The notes beneath the pieces were generated by a model that had not been told where the DNA came from, ran no database searches, and saw only the letters and a program-made list of their open reading frames with translations. From NCBI GenBank assembly GCA_017163975.1, contig JAFFSR010000265.1, positions 558,001 to 622,000 of the forward strand: DNA of 64,000 nt, given 5' to 3'. The position numbers and the translations under genes were made by a program. Below, one piece after another: positions 39,378 to 50,188 of this stretch; positions within the stretch are counted from its first letter, which is position 1; each line of letters opens with the position of its first letter. The DNA is from Anastatus disparis (lineage: Eukaryota > Arthropoda > Insecta > Hymenoptera > Eupelmidae).

Positions 39378-42300
39378 GTACGTACTATCGAAAGTCATTC
39401 TTTTTAAAATTTAAATTATTAAAACGGATAATAATTTAGAATTACATCAATTCATTTCATTTATTATTATGTAAGTTATAAATTTATCACAATTTTATTC
39501 GAGAAAGTTTCCGCTTTGATTCAATAAAGAAACGTTGATTTTGTAAATGAAAGTTTAGTTTTTAATAAAAAAGTTATTGAATTAACATAACGTATGAAAA
39601 AAGAATTTTTGATCAATAATTTTCCAAAGTCCGTATGGTAATGAAAATGCGAAACTTTACTAATTTATCAACAATTACGCTGTTGCTATCAAATTTTCGT
39701 TGTATCATGAAGTACGTTTTGTTCTCTTTATGATTAAACAATTAATCTCAAATAAATGTTCCACTCGCGAGAGCGTGAAAATTCTAAATGCGATTTTGCG
39801 TATGTGTGTGTGTATAATTACGCGGAAACTTTCAAGTGACACTCAATTTTGAACTCTCGAAACGAGATGTATATATACGCATATGAGCTTATAACAATAC
39901 GCTGGGATATATAATATCATAAAATTTAGTTATTTCAAAGTATAAACAAGAAAATATAAATGTACGAGGAATTTTCAATTTGATGATATGAAAAAGACTG
40001 AATGTATTTCTATTTATTATTCTTTTTAGTTGATAAATTTAATAAAATGAAAGAATATTTATCAATATTAATAATTGTTTGGATTTCGTTTGTCATGAAT
40101 AAATCATCTCTGAAATACAAATTATGTCAAAAAATTTATTTTCGCTTTTGATAATGTAACAAGCATTTAATGAAGTGGAAAATAGATTACAAAACTGAAA
40201 ATAACCTAATGGATTATCTCGTTAAAACTTTATAAACACATAATATTATGAACTTGATTGTTATGATGAAATCATCGTTATTTTCACATCGATAATAATT
40301 ATCATTAAAATAATATTTCTCCGTTGAATCTCGCAACTAGGTGAGCCGTTTACAAATCAACGAAAATCATTGAAATTTAATAAAACTTAATTTATCATTA
40401 GTGTAACTAAAAGGGGACAGAGAAAAAATTAACGGAATGGATTTATAAACAGTAAATCCATTAATCTCTTTTTTGTTTCTTCAGTCATAATAAACATTTC
40501 GTTGGATTAATTCTTTTCGAGCTAATGGATATGTGCTTTACTCTAGCCATTAATTCTTAACATGAGTCACAGAACAAAAAGAAAATACACGACCATTCTA
40601 TTTTTGGTTCACGATTTTGGGTATCCATGTACGTATAAAAATATACCCCGAAAAAAAAATTTCAAGAATCAAATTTACTCCATTACAATCTACGTCAAAC
40701 GGTGAGGCCAGTAATAAGCTAATCTCGTACAATAGTATAATAAAAGGGTAAAGATCTCGAGCAATTATATAAAGTGGATAATAAAAGAAAAGGAACAAAA
40801 AAAATAAAGGAAACAGCGTCAACCCTCGTATAAATCAAAAATAAAACTTGTCATTGTAATTGAAAGAAAGTAAAAAAAAAAGGAAAAGAAAAGAAAGTAG
40901 ACGATGAGACGCAACCCAAATTGTATATATCACTATACCCCAAGTTCACGTATATACGTTGAATGATGGCGCTTGCGCTCTTTTCTTCGTATCTCTAACT
41001 ATATATACGAGCTTTGCCCACATATCGCTCGCGTTCCCCGACTTGCTTTATTGACCAAAATATCAAGCTCGCGATGAAATAACGTGTCGTTATAGCAAAA
41101 AGACGTTTAATATATAATATCAAATCGTTGTTTCCCTTTTTTTAAATTTACTCTTTATTAAGGGTACTCGCCGTCTGGAATTTTCAATGCAACAAAATAC
41201 AGGGAGGAATAGACAATTTTTTTTTAGATTTTTCTATTTCTCTTTTTTCTCTACTTTTCTCAGCTCGCTTTTTTTTCAAGCGACGTTTAGAAAATCTGGG
41301 TTGACACGATTACGTGCTTACGTGAGAGGAATTCTAAATGATTTTAAATTGTTCGATAATTCTTTCTTTTTCGTTCGTTCGTTCTCTTTTTTTTTTGTTG
41401 TTAGAAAGGATTTGAGAGAGATGAAACGAGCTTTCGGGTGCTTGTAATTTGAATAATAGAATGTTACCTTTTATGAATATGATTAAAGCGTGATAACAAA
41501 ATTAAAACGTTTAATTCAAGTGGATTGTGACTCGTACGATTTATATTGTCGAGCGAAAAATTTATTTCAAATAAATTAACTTTGAATTATTCATTTTACA
41601 TATGAATTTTATATAAATTAATAATAATAATAATTTTCGATATCGTATTTTCTGTTTTAATATCAATTTAAAATATATGTGTACCCAGTTTAAAACGAAT
41701 GAATTCCGTAAGAAAATATTATTAAATTTTAATGAAATGTACTTTTAATAATTTATACCGTTTCCAATAAATTAAATACAATATTATTATAAAAAAAAGA
41801 AAGTTATATACGTCCTTGCAAAATGAATAAATTAATAAAATATTAAATAATAATGTGTTGCTTAAAAATTCGTAGGATTGCACATAATGTTTAATAATAT
41901 TGCGTTTTAAATATTCCGCATTAAAGCTTTTGGTCGTGGAAATTTCAACTGTTTTACTGGCAAGCTAAAAATAGTAAATATCGGATATTTTGTGTTCAAG
42001 TCACTGAGGTGTACATTTTTTCATTAGGTGAAGGGTACTTAAAAAACGTACTTCTAAAACTTAATATTCACCGCATTATATTCAGCGCGGGGTTTATTTC
42101 GAATTAAAAATAGTATCGTGTGCGAAGAAAGAAAAAAAAAATTTATTTCGAAATTATGATGTACATTTTAAAAATATTCTTATTATTACTCTGAAGTTTA
42201 AATAAAAGTAATGTTAAACTGAATTCTTCAAGTGTGAATGGAGAGAAATTAATTTTTTTCTTAAATTACAGCATCTCACGCTGAAATTTCCTTTATTGAA

Positions 42301-44683
42301 TTTTCCAATAATAGCATTGTTGTAATTCTCTTGTTTTCAAAGCCACTGATCTGATTTCAAAGGTATTCAATCTAATTTTCGCATGAACCATAAACACACA
42401 TACCACTTCTCAGTGTCTATATGTATATATATATAAATGCATATCCGATATCACACCACGAACTTTCTGCGCGCAAAATCAAAAGTTAGTCGATAAATCT
42501 TTAAACTGTAATACTAACGTTTGCACACTTCTATTGTCCTTCCGATAAATTAGAAGAAGAAGGCAAAAAAAGAAGAAATTTAAAAGGATTAGAGAAAGAA
42601 AAAAGAGGACGTTATATAGCTTTAACTGAATAAGCTCGGAGTTTAATACTCTAAAAAGTCTCATTTTGTGGCTCGTAAACTTTTATACGTTTACCTTTCT
42701 TTAATTACTTTTTTTTTCTTATTCTTCTTCACTGTAAACAGATTTAAGGAGACTTCTTTCGATTATCAAATTAACGGTCAGTTTTTTTTTGATAAAATTT
42801 AACGAATCATTGGAAGTGAATATAAAAAGCACGAAAATAAAATCTGTTCTTTCGTTGCCTACACAAAGGAAAATTCCATAAATAAAATTACTATATTTCA
42901 TATTAACTATGGGATGCATTTGATTTTGTGCATAAATAAACTGTATAGTGGAAATTAATATGTTAGTGCTAAAAATCAATGTATTCGTTGTAAAATTTAT
43001 TTTGTACATATGGAATGTTTTTAATTTATAAAAAATTAATAAACCGGAAAAAATTAGAATTTTGAAGTAAAAGCACAGTTCTTGAGTTAAACAAAAATAA
43101 TTTTTTATGTAACAGAAATCCGTTTGATCCAAGTAAAAAAATTTTTTAGTATTTAAAATTAATGCTATCTCTAGTTTTAGACTTTCATTTCTCAAACAGA
43201 TTTCTATCAGCACCAAGCAAAAATATGTTACTTTGGAATAAAAAATAAATTCTATTGTGCTGTCAGGTGAGAAATTCTGTTTGATTAAAAATTTATTTCA
43301 GTCGATGTATAATAATTTCATTTGTTTGACAAATGTGACAATACAGCCAGACTTTATGGAACAATAAATTCAATATTCATTAATCCATCGGTTCGAATTG
43401 TATATCTTTTTTTGCAACGAGAAATGCGCAAATATGATTTATATTTTAATTTATTTTTTATCAAATGTGGTTTTAACGTTTGATATAGTTTGTGCTCGTT
43501 TTATTGGCATAACTTTTTCAAGCCTATTAATAATAAATAATAACGCGATCTTTTTTAACATCACTGTTGAGGAAAAGTTAAAAAATTTAAGTAAAGAAAA
43601 AACGAATACGCCCTACCAAGAAAAGTAAATAAAAAAGAAGAAGAGTAGAAAAAAACTCAAGTGATCATTGATCTCAGCGAATATGAATGCTCGCTTCGTT
43701 ATCTCATGTTCACTGAAGAATGAACTTCTAACTTTCAACTAGGAGAGAGACTCAACGATGAGCACGAGGAAAAGCAATCAAAACTTCAATTTATTACGTT
43801 CTATTGTTCTCCTGGACGAGATTAATCTATCTATCCTTCTCCTCACTTTGTTCTATCGCAAAAGTATAAGGCCTGATTTCAGACGATGACGACGACGGCG
43901 AACCTCCCTTTTTCATTCAGGTTTTTAGTTATTTTTTCCTTTTTTCTTCTTTCCGCCCAGCACATCGGGGGCCAGGAAAATCAACGTCTGTAGTTGTATC
44001 TTCTAAAGTTCTATTTTTTTTGTTCTTGTCTTTTTTCTTCTGCATTTTTGCTTAGTTTATTATGAAGTTCTACTTTTTTCCAATGTGTTGTATAGCGGCA
44101 ATGTTTCTCCCGTTTTTTTGTTTTTCTCTTGTTTTGTTTCTGAAGGCTTTTATAGTTATTCTTTCGTTACATTTTACATTTTCTTTGTTTTTCATTTCTA
44201 ATTGTTACACTTTGACTTGAAGCTGAATGTGTGAAATATTCAGAGCAGCAACGGTGCAATAGTTATGTACTTTCATTGTATTTTGCATTTTTTTTTCTAC
44301 TGCGATCATATCTTTTGTAATTATAGATTGGAATGACTGTTTTTTCATAAAAATAAGATATGTTTCAAATTATCTTTATGCAACATTTTAATGTTCTAAT
44401 GCAAAAAAGTTATCGAGATAATCATTAAATATTTCCAAGCCAATATTTTGATAATATTTTTGATTAATAATTGGCCATCCAATTATCTTTGTACAAATAT
44501 AATTTGTCCAATTAATTGCATGAATATTTTAAATAAATAAGTCTATCAAGATTTATATTTTATTTTCATATCATGAAATTTAATTATGAACTAAGAAGTT
44601 TCGTATATTATGATTTGGTATCATAATTCTACACAACACTGTTCGTATGATAGTTTATAGTATAATAAAGTACTTAATTTAAA
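39378..44683. other. AT-rich DNA with islands at 40.9-41.06 and 43.68-43.99 kb
   Basis: The first island has TATATACG steps and GATGGCGCTTGCGCTC. The second has AGACGATGACGACGACGGCG and CT-rich runs near GCACATCGGGGGCC. Both look like the other GC-richer islands of the window. One long unrecognised open frame is listed separately at 42719-43216. The rest is A/T-rich filler. Confidence 0.35.
42719..43216 (-). other. unrecognised long open frame (165 codons, no ATG start)
   Basis: The frame is open from about 43295 down to the stop at 42719, unusually long for DNA this A/T-rich. The listed first codon is TTG; the first ATG is far inside. The translation is hydrophobic and Phe/Ile-rich (for example FYFKILIFSGLLIFYKLK) and ends LLKSVYSEEE. 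It could be a fragment of a membrane-protein exon such as an insect chemoreceptor, or a chance frame. There is no motif I can name, so it is not called as a gene. Confidence 0.15.
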
Positions 44684-44873
44684 GGTCATCAGTGGCTCAG
44701 TCGGTAGAGCGATGGATTCATGATCTCGAGGTCCCGAGTTCGAATCTCGCTCTCTGCGGTCGATTGATACAAGCACCAATTTACGTTACATGTGCTTTGT
44801 TCAAAAACACATCGATGGCCTCCGTCGCTATTTAACATTATAATGCATAAATATAGCGATGTTAAATAAAATT
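44684..44873 (+). mobile_element. tRNA-derived SINE, copy 7 (only plus-strand copy)
   Basis: Reads 5' to 3' on the given strand: GGTCATCAGTGGCTCAGTCG, TAGAGCGATGGATTCATGAT, CGAGTTCGAATCTCGCTCTC, then GATTGATACAAGCACC, TGTGCTTTGTTCAAAAACAC, CCTCCGTCGC and GCGATGTTAAATAAAATT with an A tail. It gives the cleanest view of the family's layout: tRNA-like head of about 75 nt, body of about 110 nt, A-rich end. Confidence 0.92.
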
Positions 44874-47437
44874 TAAAAAAAAGAGTGGAATTTAGATTGA
44901 TAATGATAAAGGATTTTGTATTTTACAAAAAATTTAAATTTTTATAAATTTTTCAACTCTACAAGATCATTTTTTCTAAAACAGTCTATATAAATCTAAA
45001 ATATATTTAGTGATAAATTTGCATTAATTTAGATAGCGTTGTTGATGATGATAATACTGCTGACAGTGATAAAGTTAACTCAAGATGTTCATTATAACTG
45101 AGAATATTTCGATATAAGAAGTTAGTAAATTTGCTGCTCGAGCAAATTTACTAACTTCTTCAAATCTAAAATTTGTTCAAGATCTCTTTACATTTAATGC
45201 AATAACTCTTTTATCGTTTAAAATTTTTTCATCACTTAAAATGTCCTTTAGGGCTGTTATTAATGTGCAATATAAATTAAAAAGTGACGTTATTATAAAA
45301 TGCTAATATTTATATATCTTTTTGATATTACTTCTATCTATCCAATAAAATGTATAAAATCGTTAACTTAATCAAGAAAAGTATTATAAGCAAATTATGT
45401 TGAATGTAATTTAAAAACTCTTTATTATATTTAGGTCTAACATTAGAGAGAATTTTTCATTAATTGTTATTTTTTAAACTACCTATGTAACATTATAAAA
45501 GTCTACAGCATCTGCAATATTATATTAGATGTTAATAAAAAAAAATAAGTTGTAAAAATATAATAATATTTAGGTATAATTTCGTTCAAATAATCCAATC
45601 AGGAGAATCTTTTATCAGAATGAATATAATGAAAACTGAATTTTTACAATTGATAAACTAAACTAACAATAATAATATACACCCTGCGGGTCACAGATTG
45701 ATTTAAAATTTAAAAAAATGCTTTTTGTGTTTTCATGAGGCTTGAAAGTTCATGTAGATAAAAACGTTAGTATTTTTTACGTTGTAAATACAGTCGACTA
45801 TTGATTTAAAGCAGAGTCTATTCTCTTTTTCAACGTATTCAAATATAATTTTCACTTTGGCGCCCTGATCTTTAATTGAACTTTTTTTTGCCTATAATTT
45901 TTAGTGAAAAAAGTATTGGAATGTTTAAACTAACTTTCTATTATTTATTCCATAATTTACTACTGTAAAGTTATATTCAAAAGTTTAAAAAATTAAATTT
46001 TACAAATAAATAATATGTAAACATATAATTAAGTTTTTTAAATAAAAAAAAATTTATTTTACAAATATTGAATATATCGATTGATTTGAGGAAGTTAAAA
46101 AGTCCAATTGAATGTTTTTTTTTTAATGAATTATAATCACAAAAATATTTTTATTTTAACTGCGTTAAAATTGTCTTCGACCGACTTTACTTTTTGAATT
46201 ATTTCTTGATCGTTTAAGATTTTATATACCTTCAAATATACTTAAAATTTACATAAATATTTCATACACTTTGTAAGATTTGTATATAAAATAAAGTTTG
46301 AATTCAACACTTCTTTTAAAAAATATCCATTTTTTGCAACAAATTTGATTTTTTGCATTTTTATTAAATTTAAATAAAAAAAAATTTCATTATGTAAATC
46401 TTATGAAAATATGAAAAATATACAGGTCAAATGTCACTTTTGTGCCACGGACTAGTTGCAGTTCTAAATCAAATATAAGAAAATAAATTTGGTAAAGACA
46501 TTTTTTCGGAGACTCTTTCTTAGGAATCTATTCTACTATTAGCCTCATACACAGCCTATTAAATTGATAGCCGACTACATACTATATGTTTAAGAAAAAC
46601 ATGTATGTATCCATAAAAAAAGACTTTTAAAAATGATAAAACGTACTTAAAATTCGAACGAAAACGTTTTTTATTTCTAATTTTTGTTTATATTTGGGGT
46701 AATTTTTTAATTTCGAATGAGCCAAAAATATCAAAAAATGTTATTTACATCAGATTCATTAAAAAAATTCAACTTCTTATAAAAGTCATATTTTTTTTAA
46801 AATGAGAAAATAACTCAATCAAATTTTTTAGTTTTGTAATGATTACGTATTGATGTGAAATCTCTACAAATAATTTCAACAAATATAAAGTAACAAACAC
46901 TGGCAGAGCTTGTCGAAGGAAAAAATAAATAAAAATATTACTGTTGTTTTTGTAATTATTTTTTATAAATATAACCTTGTATGAATTCTAAAGAATACAA
47001 TATTCATTTCCCAAAAAGCTTATATGATTAAAAATTAGAAAAGGAGCTTAATATTAATAAATGTTATAAAAATACCTGTAATATTGACATTGACTAAAAT
47101 GCCTTTCAGCAGGCTTTTTCAGTTATAGTTTTTGATTAAATTAAAAATGAATTTAAATTATTTTACTAATTGGGCTTGAGTTTTCTTAAACAAAATGACT
47201 TTTCAAAAAAAAAGTTTTTTGAAAAATATTAAGATGGAAAATTTAAATCATTATTCATATTAATTTAAATCATCTAAAACTTTAAACTGTTTTCTTTCCA
47301 AAAAGAAAAAAGATAAATTATTGATGGAAATAAAAAGTAAAAAAAAAAGATGTTATTACGACGATTCATTCAACCTTGAATCCATGTAATTATCGGGAAA
47401 TGTGCTATCACGCGTTTATAATATAATAATGGAAAGA
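44874..47437. other. AT-rich non-coding DNA with a perfect short hairpin at 45.12 kb
   Basis: Apart from the 20-bp-arm palindrome at 45116-45160, this is A/T-rich sequence. CACCCTGCGGGTCACAG (45681) and GGTCAAATGTCACTTTTGTG (46426) resemble subterminal parts of TTAA MITEs, but no matching ends were found. Confidence 0.5.
45116..45160. repeat. perfect hairpin, 20-bp arms, 5-nt loop
   Basis: AAGAAGTTAGTAAATTTGCT (45116-45135) is followed by the loop GCTCG and its exact reverse complement (45141-45160). The arms are mismatch-free and of mixed composition, so this is less likely to arise by chance than the A/T palindromes. It is too short for a typical animal pre-miRNA stem. It may be a mobile-element end, a protein-binding palindrome or a structural RNA element. 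Confidence 0.85.
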
Positions 47438-47808
47438 ATAGGCCGAACTATCTGTCTTTGTCTAATAGTATTTTTCATAATTTATAGAAAGACCATTGGT
47501 TGTAACAAGAAAAAAATAGCAGACCCCGTTAGATATTAGTATAATAAGTAAATTTTATAATAACAACAAAATAATTTAATCCCGTAGTTTTTGAATAATA
47601 TGAAACCTACCAAAAAATAGGTTATATTATAGATTATCAGTAGGTCTCATATTATTCAAAAACTACGTGATAAAATTATTTTGTTCTTATTATAAAATTT
47701 ATCTTCTGTACTAGTATCTGGGGGGCTGCCATTTTTTTCGTGTTACAGCCAATAGTGTTTATATAAATGATGAAAAACACTATTAGACAAAGACAGATGA
47801 TTCGGCCT
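47438..47808. repeat. large inverted repeat, arms about 170 bp, loop 29 nt
   Basis: The left arm (47438-47610) starts AGGCCGAACTATCTGTCTTT and ends TGAATAATATGAAACCTAC. The right arm (47640-47808), on the minus strand, starts AGGCCGAATCATCTGTCTTT and ends TGAATAATATGAGACCTAC. By eye the arms match at roughly 85% along their whole length. If transcribed it would form a long hairpin RNA. It lies about 1 kb upstream of the ankyrin gene, and a third diverged copy of the same unit follows at about 47975-48172. No open frame and no terminal target duplication were recognised. Confidence 0.85.
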
Positions 47809-47974
47809 GCTCTTAATCAATAATTTGAAAAAATTGATGGAAAAAATACAAAAGTTCGATATCATAAGAAAAAAATTTAATTCATCAAGAATTATAATTT
47901 AGTTTATGTACAGACCGGTATGTATTGATGTATTTTTTATTTTTTTAAATAAATGTACTAAAATTAACAATTTT

Positions 47975-48172
47975 GTTTTTTAAGATTTTCTTGAAAACAA
48001 ATCGATAAAATTAATTTTTTCTTATTAAATAAAATATTGTTTTTAATTATACAAGACAGGGCTTTCATCTTATTTTTTGTTACAATCATTAGTGTTTGCA
48101 CAAAACTAATTCTTGGATTAGAAAAGGACAGAGTTACACGACCTGCTCTAAATCGATTGAAATAAATATTGA
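47975..48172. repeat. third, diverged copy of the inverted-repeat unit
   Basis: In the same orientation as the right arm of the 47.4-47.8 kb hairpin. Shared landmarks include TGTTACAATCATTAGTGTTTG against TGTTACAGCCAATAGTGTTT, GACAGAG and ACGACCTGCTCTAAATC against CGGCCTGCTCTTAATC, and, further left, AAATTAATTTTTTCTTATT against AAATTATTTTGTTCTTATT. It is clearly more diverged than the two arms are from each other, so the family was present before the hairpin formed. Confidence 0.65.
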
Positions 48173-48369
48173 ATTACGAAAAGTAATACATAGCAGTTTA
48201 TGTGATATAGATTTGATTAGCAATTATACAATTTAAGAGGTCTCATGCGTTAAACACGTTAGAAAAAATTTAAATTTATTTAAGATATCTAAAGCCAATT
48301 TATTACAGAAAATTGTAATAACTTATAACGTAGCAGTCATAATTGGGCTCCTCCCATTAGCTAAAAATT

Positions 48370-48529
48370 CCATTAACAAAAGTTTTCCTAAGATCCATGG
48401 ATCAAAATACCATTAGTTAAGTTCTTCTCTAATCCTATGGATTAAGATACCATAAACAAAAATATTATCCACCTCATCAATATAAAATAGCATTAACAAA
48501 ATTCTTTATAAATCTCATATCCTTGACTA
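48370..48529. repeat. 40-bp tandem repeat, four units, upstream of the ankyrin gene
   Basis: Units start at 48370, 48410, 48450 and 48490, each exactly 40 nt long: CCATTAACAAAAG, CCATTAGTTAAG, CCATAAACAAAAA and GCATTAACAAAAT. The first three end in AATA or GATA. The interiors are diverged, but register is kept without gaps. A partial unit (CCATTAGCTAAAAATT) precedes it. The array lies about 225-385 nt upstream of the predicted transcription start, so it may be promoter-linked. Confidence 0.75.
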
Positions 48530-48722
48530 ACTGAAAATACTAATACTTAACTTATAATCCCCTTTGACGGTTTCAGGTTCTCAGTTGTAGCCATAAACTT
48601 TCAAACAGGGACATAATTACAGTACTATTTACTGAGGTTGATTCTAAAAATTTAATACATAAAATGTAATCGGATTAACCAGAAAACTTTTTGTTCACAA
48701 ATATGGAGGGGATAGAGAAACG

Positions 48723-48760
48723 TATAAATAAGTTGATCAACGATCAATGTCTTCAGTTAG
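48723..48760 (+). promoter_or_regulatory. core promoter of the ankyrin gene: TATA box plus initiator
   Basis: TATAAATA at 48723-48730 and the arthropod-type initiator TTCAGTT at 48752-48758. With the A at 48755 as +1, the TATA box starts at about -32, the canonical distance. This gives a short 5' leader of about 96 nt with no ATG before the gene's start. The sequence AGACG at 48777 resembles a downstream promoter element but sits a few bases too close. Confidence 0.6.
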
Positions 48761-48850
48761 ACACTGAGCAGTATTCAGACGATTTTAGTGTTATTAAAGT
48801 TTATTTAAAAATTTTATTCAATACTATAAGTTTTCGAACAAATTTAAAAA

Positions 48851-50188
48851 ATGTTTACTATTAAAAATGGTTTAAAATACTTTAGTGAAGAGATAAGAAG
48901 CGCAATTGGGGATGGTGATGCAAGTACGGTTTGTAATTTAATGGAAGGACTAGATCTTGAAGAGATAAAAGACCATCAGGGCGCTACGCTTTTACATTTG
49001 TCAATCAAAATGAAAAGTAAGAAAGTAACTGAATTTCTTATTAACAAGGATTGTGATATAGATGCTCAAGATGAACAGGGCACAACACCTTTATTACATG
49101 CGGTAAAAATATGTGATTTTTTAGCAATCGAAACATTGTTGGAAGAGAATGCGAAGATGTACCTTTCTGATAAATATGGAATGAATCCTTTAAAATTAAT
49201 ATTAACACATGGACAAAGCACGAGGGTCCATTTAATTAAAATCTTTGCGAAACATCTCAAAGGCTGGACTGCGGAAACATTAGCTCCTCTATTACTAAAA
49301 GCAGCATGGCCAATACACTACGTTATTTTTATCAGGGATTCTGAACTTTTAAGGCTCATGTTAAAGGCAGGTTGTCCTGTTGATTCTCGCGATGCGGGCA
49401 ATGAATCTTTCACAGCACTTCAAGCAGCTGTTATACTTCAGGATGTGAAAAGTGTAAAAATTTTGTTAGACTATAGAGCTAAACTTTATAATGGTACCCA
49501 CTGTAGTGCCAACAGTATCACACCATTATTTCTTGCTTTGACAAATCCTAAAGTATTCGAAACAATTTTAGATCGACATTGGGTGCAGCAACTATTCAAA
49601 ACTGATAGAAAAATAAGGAGCTTTGAGCCGTTTATCAACGTTCATCGACAAATCGTTAAATTATTAATATTTAAATATAAAATGAACTTATCGGTAAAAG
49701 ATATGAAAGGAAATACCATTTTACATTATTTAATTTTGAATTGGGATCCCATGGTTATCAATCTTATTTCCAAAACAGATTTTGATGTTAATGTGAGAAA
49801 TGATCAAGGAGATACACTTTTATACAACGCAATGAGGCATCATCGTACCCATGCTATAGAGATGCTGATTAATAAAGGCGCGGATATTAATACCAAAATA
49901 GAGAAAGGCTATACGCCCTTGATTATTGCTTTAATTTGTCATGCAAAGGAAGAGAAAATAAATTTTCTTTTAGAGAACGGTGCAATTTTAGATGAGGAAA
50001 TACAAAGTCTTGTGTTGAAGGAAGTCGCAGAGGGTAATATTCCAATGGAAATAATGAGACCTGTCTTAAAGCGCATGACTATTATGCATTCTCAAGGTAA
50101 CAGAATTTCAAGAGAAAACCTTCGTTTGTTGAAAAACTTGCCTTTCTGTTCATTTGAAAAATTTATGCAGGAACTTAATTCGATGTAA
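48851..50188 (+). CDS. ankyrin-repeat protein, intronless, apparently C-terminally truncated by in-frame stops
   Basis: A single open frame of 445 codons. The ATG has A at -3 and is preceded at once by an in-frame TAA (48845-48847), which fixes the start. About seven ankyrin repeats are visible at residues 43-72 (GATLLHLSI), 76-108 (GTTPLLHAV), 152-180 (degenerate, WPIHYVIF), 186-213 (FTALQAAV), 286-318 (GNTILHYLI), 319-351 (GDTLLYNAM, then LINKGADIN) and 352-381 (GYTPLIIAL). Residues 220-280 are a divergent spacer. There is no signal peptide or membrane segment, so it is likely cytoplasmic or nuclear. Ankyrin repeats bind protein partners; the partner is unknown. After the TAA come TAT GAT and a second TAA, then the same frame continues open for 69 codons to 50407. 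The upstream TATA/initiator suggests transcription. It could be a functional short protein, a young pseudogene, or read through. Confidence 0.9.
   Translation: MFTIKNGLKYFSEEIRSAIGDGDASTVCNLMEGLDLEEIKDHQGATLLHLSIKMKSKKVTEFLINKDCDIDAQDEQGTTPLLHAVKICDFLAIETLLEENAKMYLSDKYGMNPLKLILTHGQSTRVHLIKIFAKHLKGWTAETLAPLLLKAAWPIHYVIFIRDSELLRLMLKAGCPVDSRDAGNESFTALQAAVILQDVKSVKILLDYRAKLYNGTHCSANSITPLFLALTNPKVFETILDRHWVQQLFKTDRKIRSFEPFINVHRQIVKLLIFKYKMNLSVKDMKGNTILHYLILNWDPMVINLISKTDFDVNVRNDQGDTLLYNAMRHHRTHAIEMLINKGADINTKIEKGYTPLIIALICHAKEEKINFLLENGAILDEEIQSLVLKEVAEGNIPMEIMRPVLKRMTIMHSQGNRISRENLRLLKNLPFCSFEKFMQELNSM

Noticed and set aside
45116..45160. Pre-miRNA interpretation of the perfect hairpin
   Set aside because: A 20-bp stem is too short for a typical animal pre-miRNA, and perfect pairing with a 5-nt loop is atypical.
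45681..46465. Possible fourth TTAA-type element between CACCCTGCGGGTCACAG and GGTCAAATGTCACTTTTGTG
   Set aside because: Subterminal-like words occur, but no TTAA ends and no matching inverted termini were found.
49066..49260. 64-codon minus-strand frame
   Set aside because: Antisense shadow of the ankyrin gene.
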